Shown here: positions 11,870-20,434 of the stretch, in pieces
Layout: each line of letters opens with the position of its first letter
Position numbering within the stretch: the first letter of the stretch is position 1
From: Campylobacterales bacterium
GTDB taxonomy: Bacteria; Campylobacterota; Campylobacteria; Campylobacterales; Sulfurospirillaceae
DNA: 51,130 nt
Direction: 5' to 3'
Assembly: GCA_016930915.1 (NCBI GenBank)
Contig: JAFGFU010000034.1
Coordinates: 1-51,130, forward strand
Made by a program: the position numbers and the translations under genes
The notes under the pieces: generated by a model
Told to the model about the DNA's origin: nothing
The model's database searches: none
The model's input: only the letters and a program-made list of their open reading frames with translations

Positions 11870-12413
11870 TATCAAAGGTAACCTCAGCAAAAAGCACGGC
11901 ATCAATACTTTTATCCAAGAGTCTAAAAAGCTGAATTAATTTTATATCTAAACTATCATCATCACTTAAAAGATAAAAGCTATTTTGAATATGCTCGTCC
12001 ATAATCCACATAAAACTATCATCTTTACGTTTGGCTATTTGCATTTTGATATCACTGTTTTTCCCTACATAAAAGAAGGTATATCCACTTGGAAAAACTT
12101 GTGAAAGCATATTTTCTAACAACTCAATGTCATCTTTTGTCTTCACTTGATACAAATTAGGATAGAGCGTTTGCAATGAGATAAACGGTAAAATAGGTCT
12201 GTTTTTACGATGATTGTTCAAGGCTCGTAGCATATAGTAGCAAAACCATTCTCTATCATCATCGGTAATGACAATAAAAGTGTGCCCATCTAAAAGATTT
12301 TTGAGCATGGAAGCACAAAGCGGTACCCATTCAAACCGCTTCTCTTCCATCCAACTCATAGATGAGCCATCTTTTCGTATCTGCTCTAACGTCCACGTTA
12401 AAAATTTTTGCAT
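11862..12413 (-). CDS. hobA: DnaA-binding initiation factor HobA
   Basis: HobA binds DnaA domain I and scaffolds the initiation complex at oriC; it is the Campylobacterota counterpart of DiaA. The 183-residue product shows the family N-terminus (MQKFLTWTLEQIR, then GSSMSWMEEKRFEWVP) and a Rossmann-like SIS-type fold with FTFIVITDDDREWF-like strands. Its place between lysC and holB is the same as in Helicobacter pylori, where the family was defined. It is strong taxonomic evidence, since HobA is known only from this group. Confidence 0.93.
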   Translation of the reverse strand: MQKFLTWTLEQIRKDGSSMSWMEEKRFEWVPLCASMLKNLLDGHTFIVITDDDREWFCYYMLRALNNHRKNRPILPFISLQTLYPNLYQVKTKDDIELLENMLSQVFPSGYTFFYVGKNSDIKMQIAKRKDDSFMWIMDEHIQNSFYLLSDDDSLDIKLIQLFRLLDKSIDAVLFAEVTFDNE

Positions 12414-12416
12414 TAA

Positions 12417-13619
12417 TTATTTATCCAATTGGTATGCACTGTGCAAGGCACGAACGGCTAATTCACCATATTTTGCTTGAATCACCATAGAAATTTTAAT
12501 TTCACTGGTACTAATCATTTCAATATTAATACCCTCTTTTGCCATTGTATCAAAGGCTTTACATGCTACACCACTGTGTGATTTCATACCCACACCAACA
12601 ATTGAAACTTTTACGATATCACTATCATATTCAACGCCTTCACTCGCTCGCAACTCATTCATAGCTGCTTTGGTCATTTCAAGCTCATTTTGAGGAACAG
12701 TAAAACCTAAATTAGTGGTGCCATCATGCCCTACATTTTGAATAATCATATCAACGTTGACATTACTGTCAGCCAATTTTTTGAAAATTTCAGCCGCAAT
12801 GCCTGGCTTATCTGTAACGCCACGAAGAGTGACTCTTGCTTGATTTTTATCGAGTGCAATACCGCTAACCAATGGTTGTTCCATAATGTTATCTTCCTTT
12901 GTAATAAGTGTTCCCTCATTTTTATTAAAACTGCTTCGTGTCACTAAATTGACATTCAATTTTTTAGCCATTTCAACGGAACGGCTTTGAAGCACTTTTG
13001 CTCCTAAACTTGCAAGTTCGAGCATTTCATCGTAACTGATTTTATCCAATTTTTTTGCTTTAGGCTCAATGCGTGGATCTGTGGTATAGACACCATCTAC
13101 ATCAGTGAAAATTTCACATAAATCCGCTTCAAGAGCTCCTGCAATAGCAACAGCGGATAGATCACTTCCCCCTCGCCCTAAGGTGGAAACCTCACCATCG
13201 TGTGTTACACCTTGGAATCCAGCCACGACAATAATTTTACCCTCAGCCAATGCATTTTTCATCTCTTGCGTATCAATATGCTCAATTCTCGCTTTCGTAT
13301 GGACATTATCTGTCACAATACCCGCACGTCTGCCACTCATAGAAATCGCAGGATATCCTTGTGCTTCAAGAGCAATGGCTAAAAGTGCACTAGTAACACG
13401 CTCACCAGAACTTAAAAGCATGTCCACTTCACGCACGTTAGGTGTTGTGCTAAAATGTGACGCGAAATCTAAAAGTTTATTTGTTTCACCGCTCATGGCA
13501 GAAACCACGACAACAAGATCATGACCTTCTTGTTTGCTTTCAATTACCCTTTTGGCAACAGCTTCAATACGCTCCACATTGCCGACACTTGTCCCTCCAT
13601 ACTTTTGAACAATCAACAT
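12417..13619 (-). CDS. lysC: Aspartate kinase
   Basis: LysC phosphorylates aspartate, the first step toward lysine, diaminopimelate, threonine and methionine. The 400-residue product has the amino-acid-kinase domain opening KYGGTSVG (6-13), the LGRGGSDLSAVAIA segment, and two ACT regulatory domains after about residue 260 (LRGVTDKPGIAAEIF and VSIVGVGMKSHSGV). It is of the monofunctional, ACT-regulated class, so feedback by lysine and/or threonine is expected. rppH ends 1 base upstream and hobA starts 3 bases downstream. Confidence 0.96.
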   Translation of the reverse strand: MLIVQKYGGTSVGNVERIEAVAKRVIESKQEGHDLVVVVSAMSGETNKLLDFASHFSTTPNVREVDMLLSSGERVTSALLAIALEAQGYPAISMSGRRAGIVTDNVHTKARIEHIDTQEMKNALAEGKIIVVAGFQGVTHDGEVSTLGRGGSDLSAVAIAGALEADLCEIFTDVDGVYTTDPRIEPKAKKLDKISYDEMLELASLGAKVLQSRSVEMAKKLNVNLVTRSSFNKNEGTLITKEDNIMEQPLVSGIALDKNQARVTLRGVTDKPGIAAEIFKKLADSNVNVDMIIQNVGHDGTTNLGFTVPQNELEMTKAAMNELRASEGVEYDSDIVKVSIVGVGMKSHSGVACKAFDTMAKEGINIEMISTSEIKISMVIQAKYGELAVRALHSAYQLDK

Positions 13620-13620
13620 C

Positions 13621-14091
13621 TTAGAGATACCCTTCTTTTTTAAAATATTCTAACACTTGCTTATAAACAGGTCGCTTGAAATAGGTAATAAAATCAAAAA
13701 CCTCTTCCAACCCCACAAACTTAAAATCACAAAATTCTGGCTCTTGGGTTGCAAGATTTATTTTATCATCATGCTTGAGTCGTACTAAAAAATATTTTTG
13801 GCTCTGTCCATCAAAAGGGTACATTTTCTGAGCAATTTTTTGAGGAAAATCGTATTGTAACCATTCAGGAAACTCTGCAATAATCTCAACATCTCCTGTG
13901 CCAATTTCCTCCTCTAATTCACGAAAAAGCGCTTCTTCAGGTGTTTCACCCTCATCAATGCCTCCTTGTGGAAACTGCCACGCACCTTCAATATCGCTAC
14001 GACTGGCAATAAAAAGCTCACACTGGAACGGATATCGAGAAGAGACGATCACAGCAGCAACATTGGGTCTGTATCGTTTTGGTGATTCCAT
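13621..14091 (-). CDS. rppH: RNA pyrophosphohydrolase (Nudix)
   Basis: RppH removes pyrophosphate from the 5' end of mRNA and so starts decay. The 156-residue product has an intact Nudix box at 43-65 ([20 protein letters not shown] then IG), all catalytic Glu residues present, and the RppH-type N-terminus [11 protein letters not shown] and WQFPQGG. It is the first gene of the long minus-strand run down to cmoA, and is divergent from hemW. The same gene precedes lysC in Helicobacter. Confidence 0.92.
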   Translation of the reverse strand: MESPKRYRPNVAAVIVSSRYPFQCELFIASRSDIEGAWQFPQGGIDEGETPEEALFRELEEEIGTGDVEIIAEFPEWLQYDFPQKIAQKMYPFDGQSQKYFLVRLKHDDKINLATQEPEFCDFKFVGLEEVFDFITYFKRPVYKQVLEYFKKEGYL

Positions 14092-14116
14092 AATTGCGCA
14101 TTACCTCTATATTTTT

Positions 14117-14130
14117 GTTACAATGGTAAC
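14117..14130. promoter_or_regulatory. hemW promoter -10 box within an inverted repeat
   Basis: TACAAT at 14119-14124 is preceded by TTTTTG, the group's typical sigma-70 pattern. It would start transcription near 14131, which rules out an ATG at 14123 as the hemW start. The box lies inside GTTAC-AATG-GTAAC (14117-14130), a short inverted repeat that could be an operator or chance. Confidence 0.6.
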
Positions 14131-14167
14131 GAAAAAGTCATTAAACTTGCTTGATACAAGGAAATCC

Positions 14168-15223
14168 GTGCTTGCATATGTGCATATCCCCTTTTGCGAT
14201 AGTAAATGCCACTACTGCGCTTTTAACTCTTATACCAATCAAAGTGCTTTGAAACAAAAGTATATGCAAAGCATTACACAACAACTCTCTTTTGAACTTG
14301 AAAAATTCACCCCACAACACGGTGAAATCAGCTCTCTTTTTATTGGAGGAGGCACACCTTCAACCATTCCTGCTTCGTGGTACGCACCTTTTTTCGAGAT
14401 GCTCTCTCCTTATCTAAGCCAAGATGCCGAAATCACCTCCGAAGCCAATCCTCACTCTGCAACCAAAGCGTGGATGGCTGAGATGAAAAGCTTAGGATTA
14501 AACCGTTTAAGCTTTGGCGTCCAAAGTTTTAATAGGGAAAAATTGCATTTTTTAGGACGTAATCATACCCCTGAAATAGCAGAAGAAGCGATTTTAAATG
14601 CACATGACTTAGGTATACAAAATATTTCACTTGATCTTATTTATGGCACAAGCCTTGACACACCCATACTTTTACATGAAGACTTGCGCATGGCTACTTC
14701 TTTGCCCATCAATCATCTAAGTGCATATGCGCTCACCCTTGAAGAAAAAACCCCTTTTTATACTCGTAACGATGTGACCAATAGCTCTGAAAAACTGGCT
14801 AAAGACTTTGTCAATGCGATTATTCAAGCAGGATTCCCTCAATATGAAATTTCTAATTTTGGTACGTATCAAAGTAGGCACAATAAAGGCTATTGGGAAC
14901 AAAAAAACTATCTAGGTATAGGGGCTGGGGCTGTTGGTTTTTTAAAAAATAGACGATTTTATCCCTCTAAAAACATAGAGACATACATTCAAAATCCTAA
15001 CATGCAAGAGATAGAAGAACTCAGCACTGAAGATTTACATGTAGAAACTATTTTTTTAGGACTTCGAAGTATGATTGGGATTGATATAGAACATTTCAGC
15101 GTAAAAGAGAAAGAAAAAGTAGACCTTTTAGTGAAAGAAAATAGACTCATCTGCAAAGAAAATCGAATCTATAATAATGACTATTTTTTAAGCGATGAAA
15201 TAGCCTTATTTATCACTCAATAA
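14168..15223 (+). CDS. hemW: HemW-like radical SAM protein (heme chaperone)
   Basis: HemW proteins are radical SAM relatives of HemN that bind heme and deliver it to membrane cytochromes; most lack coproporphyrinogen dehydrogenase activity. The 351-residue product has the CxxxCxxC cluster site at C10, C14 and C17 (HIPFCDSKCHYCAF), LFIGGGTPS and SFGVQSFNREKL. I chose the GTG at 14168: an AAGGA site lies 5 bases before it (14158-14162), it gives the family start MLAYVHIPFC, and the promoter lies downstream of the nearest ATG. The gene ends inside kefB on the other strand, an 18-base tail-to-tail overlap. Confidence 0.87.
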   Translation: MLAYVHIPFCDSKCHYCAFNSYTNQSALKQKYMQSITQQLSFELEKFTPQHGEISSLFIGGGTPSTIPASWYAPFFEMLSPYLSQDAEITSEANPHSATKAWMAEMKSLGLNRLSFGVQSFNREKLHFLGRNHTPEIAEEAILNAHDLGIQNISLDLIYGTSLDTPILLHEDLRMATSLPINHLSAYALTLEEKTPFYTRNDVTNSSEKLAKDFVNAIIQAGFPQYEISNFGTYQSRHNKGYWEQKNYLGIGAGAVGFLKNRRFYPSKNIETYIQNPNMQEIEELSTEDLHVETIFLGLRSMIGIDIEHFSVKEKEKVDLLVKENRLICKENRIYNNDYFLSDEIALFITQ

Positions 15224-16837
15224 CGCTTCATCCTCTTCTTCCATTGCAACCTTCAAAAGAGCTTTAGCAGCTTCTCTTCCTTCGTTAACAATATGTTTTA
15301 CATGTAAAGATTTAAGCAACCTTTTTTCATCATAATCGCTGGCTTTTGCCACAATTTTAATCGAAGTATTAAATGATTTTAAAATTTCACACAACAAAAT
15401 CAATTTTTTTTCATTGTTAATGGCAATAATCACCGCTTTAGCATTTTCCACGAAAGCATTTTTTAAAATACTCTTCTCTGCGGCATTTCCAAAATAAACA
15501 GGCTCACCCCTGCTTTGTCCCAACTTGACTAAATTAATATCGTGTTCTAAAACCAAATAATTCACATTCATCTTTTTCAAACGATACACAATCTCTTGTC
15601 CTAATTTTCCATAACCACACACGATAATATGATCCTTAATTCCTGATGAGTGAATCATAAAATCTCCATTATTCGGTTCTGTGTTAACCGCATCAACAAT
15701 TTTTTTCAAATTTTTTAAAATAAAAGGGGTCATCACCATAGAAATAACCACCGTGACAATTAAAATTTGAGCAACCGTTGAACTGATAAGAGAACTTGAA
15801 CTTGCCAATGCTAAAATCGCCAATGAAAACTCACCGCCTTGACACAATGCCAATCCCGTTTTAAGGGCAACCCTTCCCCCTACAGAGAAAAAAAGAATAC
15901 TAAAAACAACCAATGTTTTAAACGCCATCATAAGGGCTAAAGAGAGCAAAATCATTGCATAATTTTCGATGATAAGACTCAAATCAATTTGCATCCCCAC
16001 CGTAATAAAAAAGAGTCCTAAAAGCAAATCACGAAACGGTACAAGGTCTGCTTCAATTTGATGTTTATACTGACTCTCAGACATCATCATCCCTGCTAAA
16101 AAAGCTCCTAGCGAGTAGGAAAATCCTAACATATGCGCTAAAAATGAGGCACCAACGACAAATAAAAGCACCGCAGCAATAAAAATTTCTTCCGTATCTG
16201 TCCAAACAACAAGCGATAAAAAGCGATTCAGCACATATTTACCAATGAGGAACATCAACCCTAAAATAATCACAACACTGTAAAAGGTTTGTAACAACAA
16301 TGTCGAGAGTGAACTTTCCTGATTGGAAAAAATATTAATCATCAATAAAATAGGAATAACTGCAATATCTTGAAAGAGTAAAATACCCAAAGCTTTTCGA
16401 CCATATACGGTATGAATCATACCTCTATCGTTGAAAATTTTAAGCACAATTACCGTAGAGGAAAGAGCTAAAGCGTAGCCAATAATGATGGCACTTTTTT
16501 TCTCAATACCAAAGAAGTACTCAGTACTTAATGCAATCACTCCACCCACCAAAGAGACTTGCAAAAGTCCAAAAAAGAAAACATCTTTTTTCATTGCCAT
16601 AAGATGTTTAATCGAAAATTCCAAGCCAATCGTAAACATTAAAAAAACAATACCAAACTCAGCAATGTGCGTTAAAGAATCATTATTGCGTCCTAATTCA
16701 AACAGATAAGCAATAGCAAAACCTGTAAAAATATACCCAATAATCGTGGGAATATTAAAACGTTTTAATAAAATATTTAAAAAAGTAGCTATGGCTGTTG
16801 CGCTGAGAATCACCGTCAATAAATTCTCCAAAATCAC
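15206..16837 (-). CDS. kefB: CPA2 cation:proton antiporter with TrkA-N domain (KefB-like)
   Basis: A 543-residue inner-membrane exchanger of the CPA2 family, to which KefB and KefC belong. Residues 1-385 hold about 12 membrane segments with the family motifs GYIFTGFAIAYLFE and LLFQDIAVIPILL. Residues from about 400 form a TrkA-N (RCK) nucleotide-binding domain with HIIVCGYGKLGQEIV. It should exchange K+ or Na+ for protons under ligand control. The start is GTG, overlapping the hspR stop. The cbpA-hspR-kefB order matches Campylobacter. A TTACATGTAA copy lies at 15298. Confidence 0.88.
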   Translation of the reverse strand: MILENLLTVILSATAIATFLNILLKRFNIPTIIGYIFTGFAIAYLFELGRNNDSLTHIAEFGIVFLMFTIGLEFSIKHLMAMKKDVFFFGLLQVSLVGGVIALSTEYFFGIEKKSAIIIGYALALSSTVIVLKIFNDRGMIHTVYGRKALGILLFQDIAVIPILLMINIFSNQESSLSTLLLQTFYSVVIILGLMFLIGKYVLNRFLSLVVWTDTEEIFIAAVLLFVVGASFLAHMLGFSYSLGAFLAGMMMSESQYKHQIEADLVPFRDLLLGLFFITVGMQIDLSLIIENYAMILLSLALMMAFKTLVVFSILFFSVGGRVALKTGLALCQGGEFSLAILALASSSSLISSTVAQILIVTVVISMVMTPFILKNLKKIVDAVNTEPNNGDFMIHSSGIKDHIIVCGYGKLGQEIVYRLKKMNVNYLVLEHDINLVKLGQSRGEPVYFGNAAEKSILKNAFVENAKAVIIAINNEKKLILLCEILKSFNTSIKIVAKASDYDEKRLLKSLHVKHIVNEGREAAKALLKVAMEEEDEALLSDK

Positions 16838-17208
16838 TCCCCAAACAAAATAATTTCGTAACTATTTTTGTGCTTCACTAAAGGATTTTTGGTTTGACTA
16901 TTTTTCTTTGAAAGTCCACTCACTTCTAAACGTAAGCTCTCAATTAACGATTCATACTCATCAATTTTGTCTTTAAGCTGCATAATAATATCTACACCTG
17001 CTAAATTAACACCTAAATCACGCGTTAAACGCTGAATCATTTTAATTTTATCAATATCCTGTTGCGAATAAAGTCTCATTTTTCCATCTGTTCGTGAAGG
17101 ACTAACTAATCCCTCTCTTTCATACTGACGTAATGTTTGAGGATGAATGGTTAAAACTTTGGCAACCACACTAATCAAATAAACTGGCTCTTCATAACCA
17201 TGATGCAT
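16834..17208 (-). CDS. hspR: Heat-shock repressor HspR (MerR family)
   Basis: HspR represses heat-shock genes in Campylobacterota and actinobacteria, usually with DnaK as co-factor. The 124-residue product has the MerR helix-turn-helix (VYLISVVAKVLTIHPQ then TLRQYEREGLVSPSRT) and a C-terminal coiled helix (LKDKIDEYESLIESLRLEV). It sits 13 bases after cbpA in the classical cbpA-hspR operon, so it probably controls its own synthesis. Likely targets in the window are cbpA itself and possibly htrA, clpB and htpG. Confidence 0.93.
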   Translation of the reverse strand: MHHGYEEPVYLISVVAKVLTIHPQTLRQYEREGLVSPSRTDGKMRLYSQQDIDKIKMIQRLTRDLGVNLAGVDIIMQLKDKIDEYESLIESLRLEVSGLSKKNSQTKNPLVKHKNSYEIILFGE

Positions 17209-17221
17209 AAAAGACTCCTTC

Positions 17222-18115
17222 TTAGTTTGGTAGTTTGGTTTCTAACACTGCTTTTAATTCACTATCAAGTGAAGACAAAGAGGGTAACACAATGTTAGCA
17301 ATCAGATACAAATCACCTTTGTTTTGCGTTTTACGGTTGAGTGCACCATACTCTTTAACCCTAAATTTTTGTCCATTTTTTGTATCTTCCTTAACCTTAA
17401 GTGTAATTTCCTTATAAAGCGTATCAACGGCTACTTTACCGCCAAAGAGTGCTGTCTTTAAAGGAATATCTATGCTTTTAATTAAATCATCTCCCTCTCG
17501 GGTATACTCAGGACTTGAAGCCACTTCAACACTCAAAATCAAATCACCCTTTTGCCCTTGAAAAGATTTGCCTTTATCTTTAACCCGCATTTTTTCGCCG
17601 TTTTTAATCCCTGCAGGTATCTTTACATCAAAGTTTTCATTGTTATAGGATAAAGAGTGTTTTCCTCCTAAAATTGCTACATTAAAAGGAATAATAATCT
17701 TTGCACTCACATCCAAATCAGGTTCACTAAAACCACCAAATCCACCGCCGCCAAAGCCAGCATTGCTAAAGCCTCCAAATCCACCTTGCCTACTACTAAA
17801 GCCACCAAAACCGCCACCACCACCAAAGATAGAACGTAAAATATCATCTAAATTTGCACCATTTTGAGCATGGGCAAAATCATGAAAATTTTGTCCGCCA
17901 AACATGTTGTCACCGTATTGGTCATACTGGCGACGTTTTTGCTCATCACTTAAAATTTCATAAGCAGCATTAATCTCTTTAAACTTCTCTTCCGCACCTG
18001 CATCTTTGTTAATATCAGGATGATACTTACGTGCTAAACGGCGATACGCTTTTTTTATCTCTTCCGCACTCGCATCTTGCGATATGTCTAATGTATCATA
18101 TAAACTCTTACTCAT
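17222..18115 (-). CDS. cbpA: DnaJ-family co-chaperone CbpA
   Basis: CbpA is a type II J-protein that stimulates DnaK. The 297-residue product has the J-domain (1-70) with HPD at 32-34, a Gly/Phe-rich stretch around 95-135 ([15 protein letters not shown]) and two C-terminal substrate-binding beta domains. There is no zinc-finger domain, which distinguishes it from DnaJ. It is the first gene of the cbpA-hspR-kefB operon, with its own promoter facing away from htrA. Confidence 0.93.
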   Translation of the reverse strand: MSKSLYDTLDISQDASAEEIKKAYRRLARKYHPDINKDAGAEEKFKEINAAYEILSDEQKRRQYDQYGDNMFGGQNFHDFAHAQNGANLDDILRSIFGGGGGFGGFSSRQGGFGGFSNAGFGGGGFGGFSEPDLDVSAKIIIPFNVAILGGKHSLSYNNENFDVKIPAGIKNGEKMRVKDKGKSFQGQKGDLILSVEVASSPEYTREGDDLIKSIDIPLKTALFGGKVAVDTLYKEITLKVKEDTKNGQKFRVKEYGALNRKTQNKGDLYLIANIVLPSLSSLDSELKAVLETKLPN

Positions 18116-18145
18116 AACCTTAAACCTCGTATAATATTTACTGCG

Positions 18146-18151
18146 ATTATA
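18146..18151 (-). promoter_or_regulatory. -10 box of cbpA-hspR-kefB
   Basis: On the minus strand the sequence is TATAAT, preceded by TTTTATGG, close to the Campylobacterota sigma-70 consensus with an extended TG element. It is about 31 bases from the cbpA ATG. A HAIR-like element lies upstream. Confidence 0.65.
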
Positions 18152-18181
18152 CCATAAAAGTTTAGTCTATATCAATCAACT

Positions 18182-18203
18182 TTGAAGAGTATTATGACTC
18201 AAC
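18182..18203. promoter_or_regulatory. Candidate HspR operator (imperfect HAIR element)
   Basis: GAGT (18187-18190) and ACTC (18197-18200) form a short inverted repeat with flanks TTGAA and AAC. The known HAIR consensus is CTTGAGT-N7-ACTCAAG. The right half fits well and the left half has a one- or two-base irregularity. It lies between the cbpA and htrA promoters, where HspR would be expected to act. Confidence 0.4.
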
Positions 18204-18230
18204 ATTTACTTTATGTTTACCTCGTTTTCT

Positions 18231-18236
18231 TATAAT
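18231..18236 (+). promoter_or_regulatory. -10 box of htrA
   Basis: Perfect TATAAT preceded by GTTTTCT, 32 bases before the htrA ATG. An AAGGAG ribosome site lies between them. No clear -35 box, as is usual for the group. Confidence 0.65.
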
Positions 18237-18267
18237 TTACAAGTATAAAATAATCAAGGAGTCTTCT

Positions 18268-19686
18268 ATGAATAAGGTTATCTACCTCTCATTATTTACA
18301 GCACTTTCTCTTTTTAGTGCAACGGTTAACATTGAACAGATGCCTCAAGATTCACAGCGCATTGATGCGACAGCACATAACGTCATTGTCTCTTATCACA
18401 ACGCTATTAAAGAGAGTAAAAACAGTGTCGTAAATATTGCAACAACTAAAAAAACAAAACAAAATGAGCAACTCAATGAACTCATGCAAAATCCATTCTT
18501 TAAAGAATTTTTTGGTAACCGTATGCCTGATTTTAAACAACAAGAACGAAAATCTCACTCATTAGGTTCAGGTGTTATTATCTCAAAAGATGGATACATC
18601 GTCACCAATAATCACGTGGTTGAGGGAGCAGATGAAATTGTGATTACCCTTCCAAATGACGAAAAAGAGTACAAAGCAAAAATTATAGGCGAAGATCCAA
18701 AAACAGACCTTGCTGTGGTTAAAATTGATGCCAAGAATTTACATGTAGCCAAATTTGGCGACTCTTCAAACTTGCTTGAAGGTGATTTGGTTTTTGCCAT
18801 TGGTAATCCATTTGGTGTGGGTGAGACCATTACGCAAGGTATTATTTCAGCGCTGAATAAAAGTAATGTAGGACTCAATCAATACGAAAACTTCATTCAA
18901 ACTGATGCATCTATTAACCCAGGAAACTCTGGTGGTGCGCTGGTTGATAGTCGTGGAGCGCTGATTGGTATTAACAGCGCTATTCTCTCCAGAAGTGGTG
19001 GAAATAACGGTATTGGCTTTGCAATTCCTTCCAATATGGTGCAAAAAATAGCAACCTCATTAATTGAGGATGGGAAGGTTGAACGTGGGTTTATGGGTGT
19101 TTCCATTTCTGATTTGACCAACGAACTCAAAGAACTTTATGAAAATAAGCAAGGTGCTCTTATTTTAATGATTGAGAAGGATTCTCCTGCCCAAAAAGCA
19201 GGACTTCAAATCTCTGATCTCATTATTGAAGTAGATGGCATTAAAATCAAAAATGCCAATGAGCTTAAAAACACTATTGCGTCTATTTCTCCTGAAAAAA
19301 ATATCACCATCACGTATGAACGCGATAAAAAAATCAAAACGACCAAAGTAAAACTCTCTAAAATGGATTCGGATATACTCATCAGTAGTGATGGTAAAAG
19401 CACATCAAGTTCTATTGAAGGATTAACCCTTGTTGAAATTAACGCTAAAACAAGGCAACAATACCAACTTTCAAAAGAGACAGAAGGCGTTTTAGTCCTT
19501 GACGTTAAAGAAGATTCTAAAGCTGAAAAGATGGGATTTAAAGAAGGAGATATCATTCTTCAAATTGAGCAACTACGTATCGACTCTCTCAAAGATTTAA
19601 ATACAGCACTCAAAGAGTACAAAAACAACAAAAAACGTGTTCTTATCAGCCGTAAAAATTATCGTGCCATTCTTGTAATGCCTTAA
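18268..19686 (+). CDS. htrA: Periplasmic serine protease/chaperone HtrA
   Basis: HtrA (DegP/Do) degrades or refolds misfolded envelope proteins. The 472-residue product has a signal peptide (cut near SLFSA, residue 18), a trypsin-like domain with His116 (TNNHVVEG), Asp147 (KTDLAVVKID) and Ser221 (NPGNSGGAL), and two PDZ domains (about 265-355 and 385-470). In some Campylobacterota HtrA is also secreted and cleaves host junction proteins. Divergent cbpA-hspR and downstream cprRS match Campylobacter, placing it in an envelope-stress cluster. Confidence 0.97.
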   Translation: MNKVIYLSLFTALSLFSATVNIEQMPQDSQRIDATAHNVIVSYHNAIKESKNSVVNIATTKKTKQNEQLNELMQNPFFKEFFGNRMPDFKQQERKSHSLGSGVIISKDGYIVTNNHVVEGADEIVITLPNDEKEYKAKIIGEDPKTDLAVVKIDAKNLHVAKFGDSSNLLEGDLVFAIGNPFGVGETITQGIISALNKSNVGLNQYENFIQTDASINPGNSGGALVDSRGALIGINSAILSRSGGNNGIGFAIPSNMVQKIATSLIEDGKVERGFMGVSISDLTNELKELYENKQGALILMIEKDSPAQKAGLQISDLIIEVDGIKIKNANELKNTIASISPEKNITITYERDKKIKTTKVKLSKMDSDILISSDGKSTSSSIEGLTLVEINAKTRQQYQLSKETEGVLVLDVKEDSKAEKMGFKEGDIILQIEQLRIDSLKDLNTALKEYKNNKKRVLISRKNYRAILVMP

Positions 19687-19689
19687 AAC

Positions 19690-19711
19690 AGGAGGTTTTT
19701 ACCTCCTATTT
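19690..19711. terminator. htrA terminator
   Basis: GGAGGT (19691-19696) pairs with ACCTCC (19701-19706) around TTTT, with an extra A-T pair outside, then ATTTT. A-rich DNA on the left makes it potentially bidirectional. Its T-run doubles as the upstream part of the next promoter. Confidence 0.8.
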
Positions 19712-19720
19712 TGTTATAAT
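19709..19720 (+). promoter_or_regulatory. Promoter of the cprRS unit
   Basis: TTTTGTTATAAT is essentially the full consensus of the group's sigma-70 promoters, with -10 TATAAT at 19715-19720. It starts within the T-run of the htrA terminator. An exact TTTACATGTAAA word (19725-19736) lies at the expected transcript start. Confidence 0.75.
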
Positions 19721-19753
19721 GCTCTTTACATGTAAAAAAGAAGCGAGTAGTGT

Positions 19754-20434
19754 ATGACAAAAATTTTGATGATCGAAGATGATTTAGAATTGGCTGAAAT
19801 TTTAACAGAGTATTTAGAGCAATTTGATATTACGATTACCGTTGCTGATGATCCTTATATTGGCTTATCAACCCTTGACACACACTCTTTTGATCTAGTC
19901 ATTTTAGACCTCACGCTTCCAGGCATTGATGGGCTAGAGGTATGTAAAGAAATTCGTAAACGTCATACACTTCCAATCATTATCTCCTCTGCACGAACAG
20001 ACATTACAGACAAAGTGACTGCACTAGAAAATGGTGCTGATGATTATTTGCCAAAACCCTATAATCCACGAGAACTTCAAGCACGCATTATGAGTTTGTT
20101 ACGAAGACAAAAGGGGGTTTTAGCAACAGAAAATCCTCTGCAAAAGACAAAAGCCTTTCATCTTAATGAACATCAAAGAAGCATTCTTTTTCAAAATAAG
20201 GAACTGCACTTAACAGCGGCAGAATATGGGATTTTAGCATACTTGATTAAAAAAGAAGGTGGCGTAGTATCACGAGAAGAACTGATTTACAATATTGAAG
20301 CCATCAGCGAAGAGACAACCAATAAAAGTATTGATGTCATTATTGGACGTATTCGCCAAAAACTAGGAGAAAATCCAAAAGAGCCCATTTACATTCATGC
20401 CGTAAGAGGCATTGGTTATAAGTTTTTACAATGA
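19754..20434 (+). CDS. cprR: OmpR-family response regulator, CprR-like
   Basis: A 226-residue response regulator. The receiver domain (1-120) has the acidic pocket IEDD (7-10), phospho-acceptor Asp52 and the conserved Lys in DDYLPKPYNP. The C-terminal winged helix (about 130-226) has the OmpR/PhoB pattern LTAAEYGILAYL and VDVIIGRIRQKLG. It lies downstream of htrA and overlaps the kinase by 4 bases, as does CprR in Campylobacter jejuni, where the system governs envelope and biofilm phenotypes and htrA expression. The symbol rests on this context and is less certain than the family. Confidence 0.85.
   Translation: MTKILMIEDDLELAEILTEYLEQFDITITVADDPYIGLSTLDTHSFDLVILDLTLPGIDGLEVCKEIRKRHTLPIIISSARTDITDKVTALENGADDYLPKPYNPRELQARIMSLLRRQKGVLATENPLQKTKAFHLNEHQRSILFQNKELHLTAAEYGILAYLIKKEGGVVSREELIYNIEAISEETTNKSIDVIIGRIRQKLGENPKEPIYIHAVRGIGYKFLQ

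Noticed and set aside
13898-14167. N-terminal extension of hemW by about 90 codons
   Set aside because: It runs antisense through rppH, and the promoter at 14119-14124 lies downstream of most of it; the family start is at the GTG at 14168.
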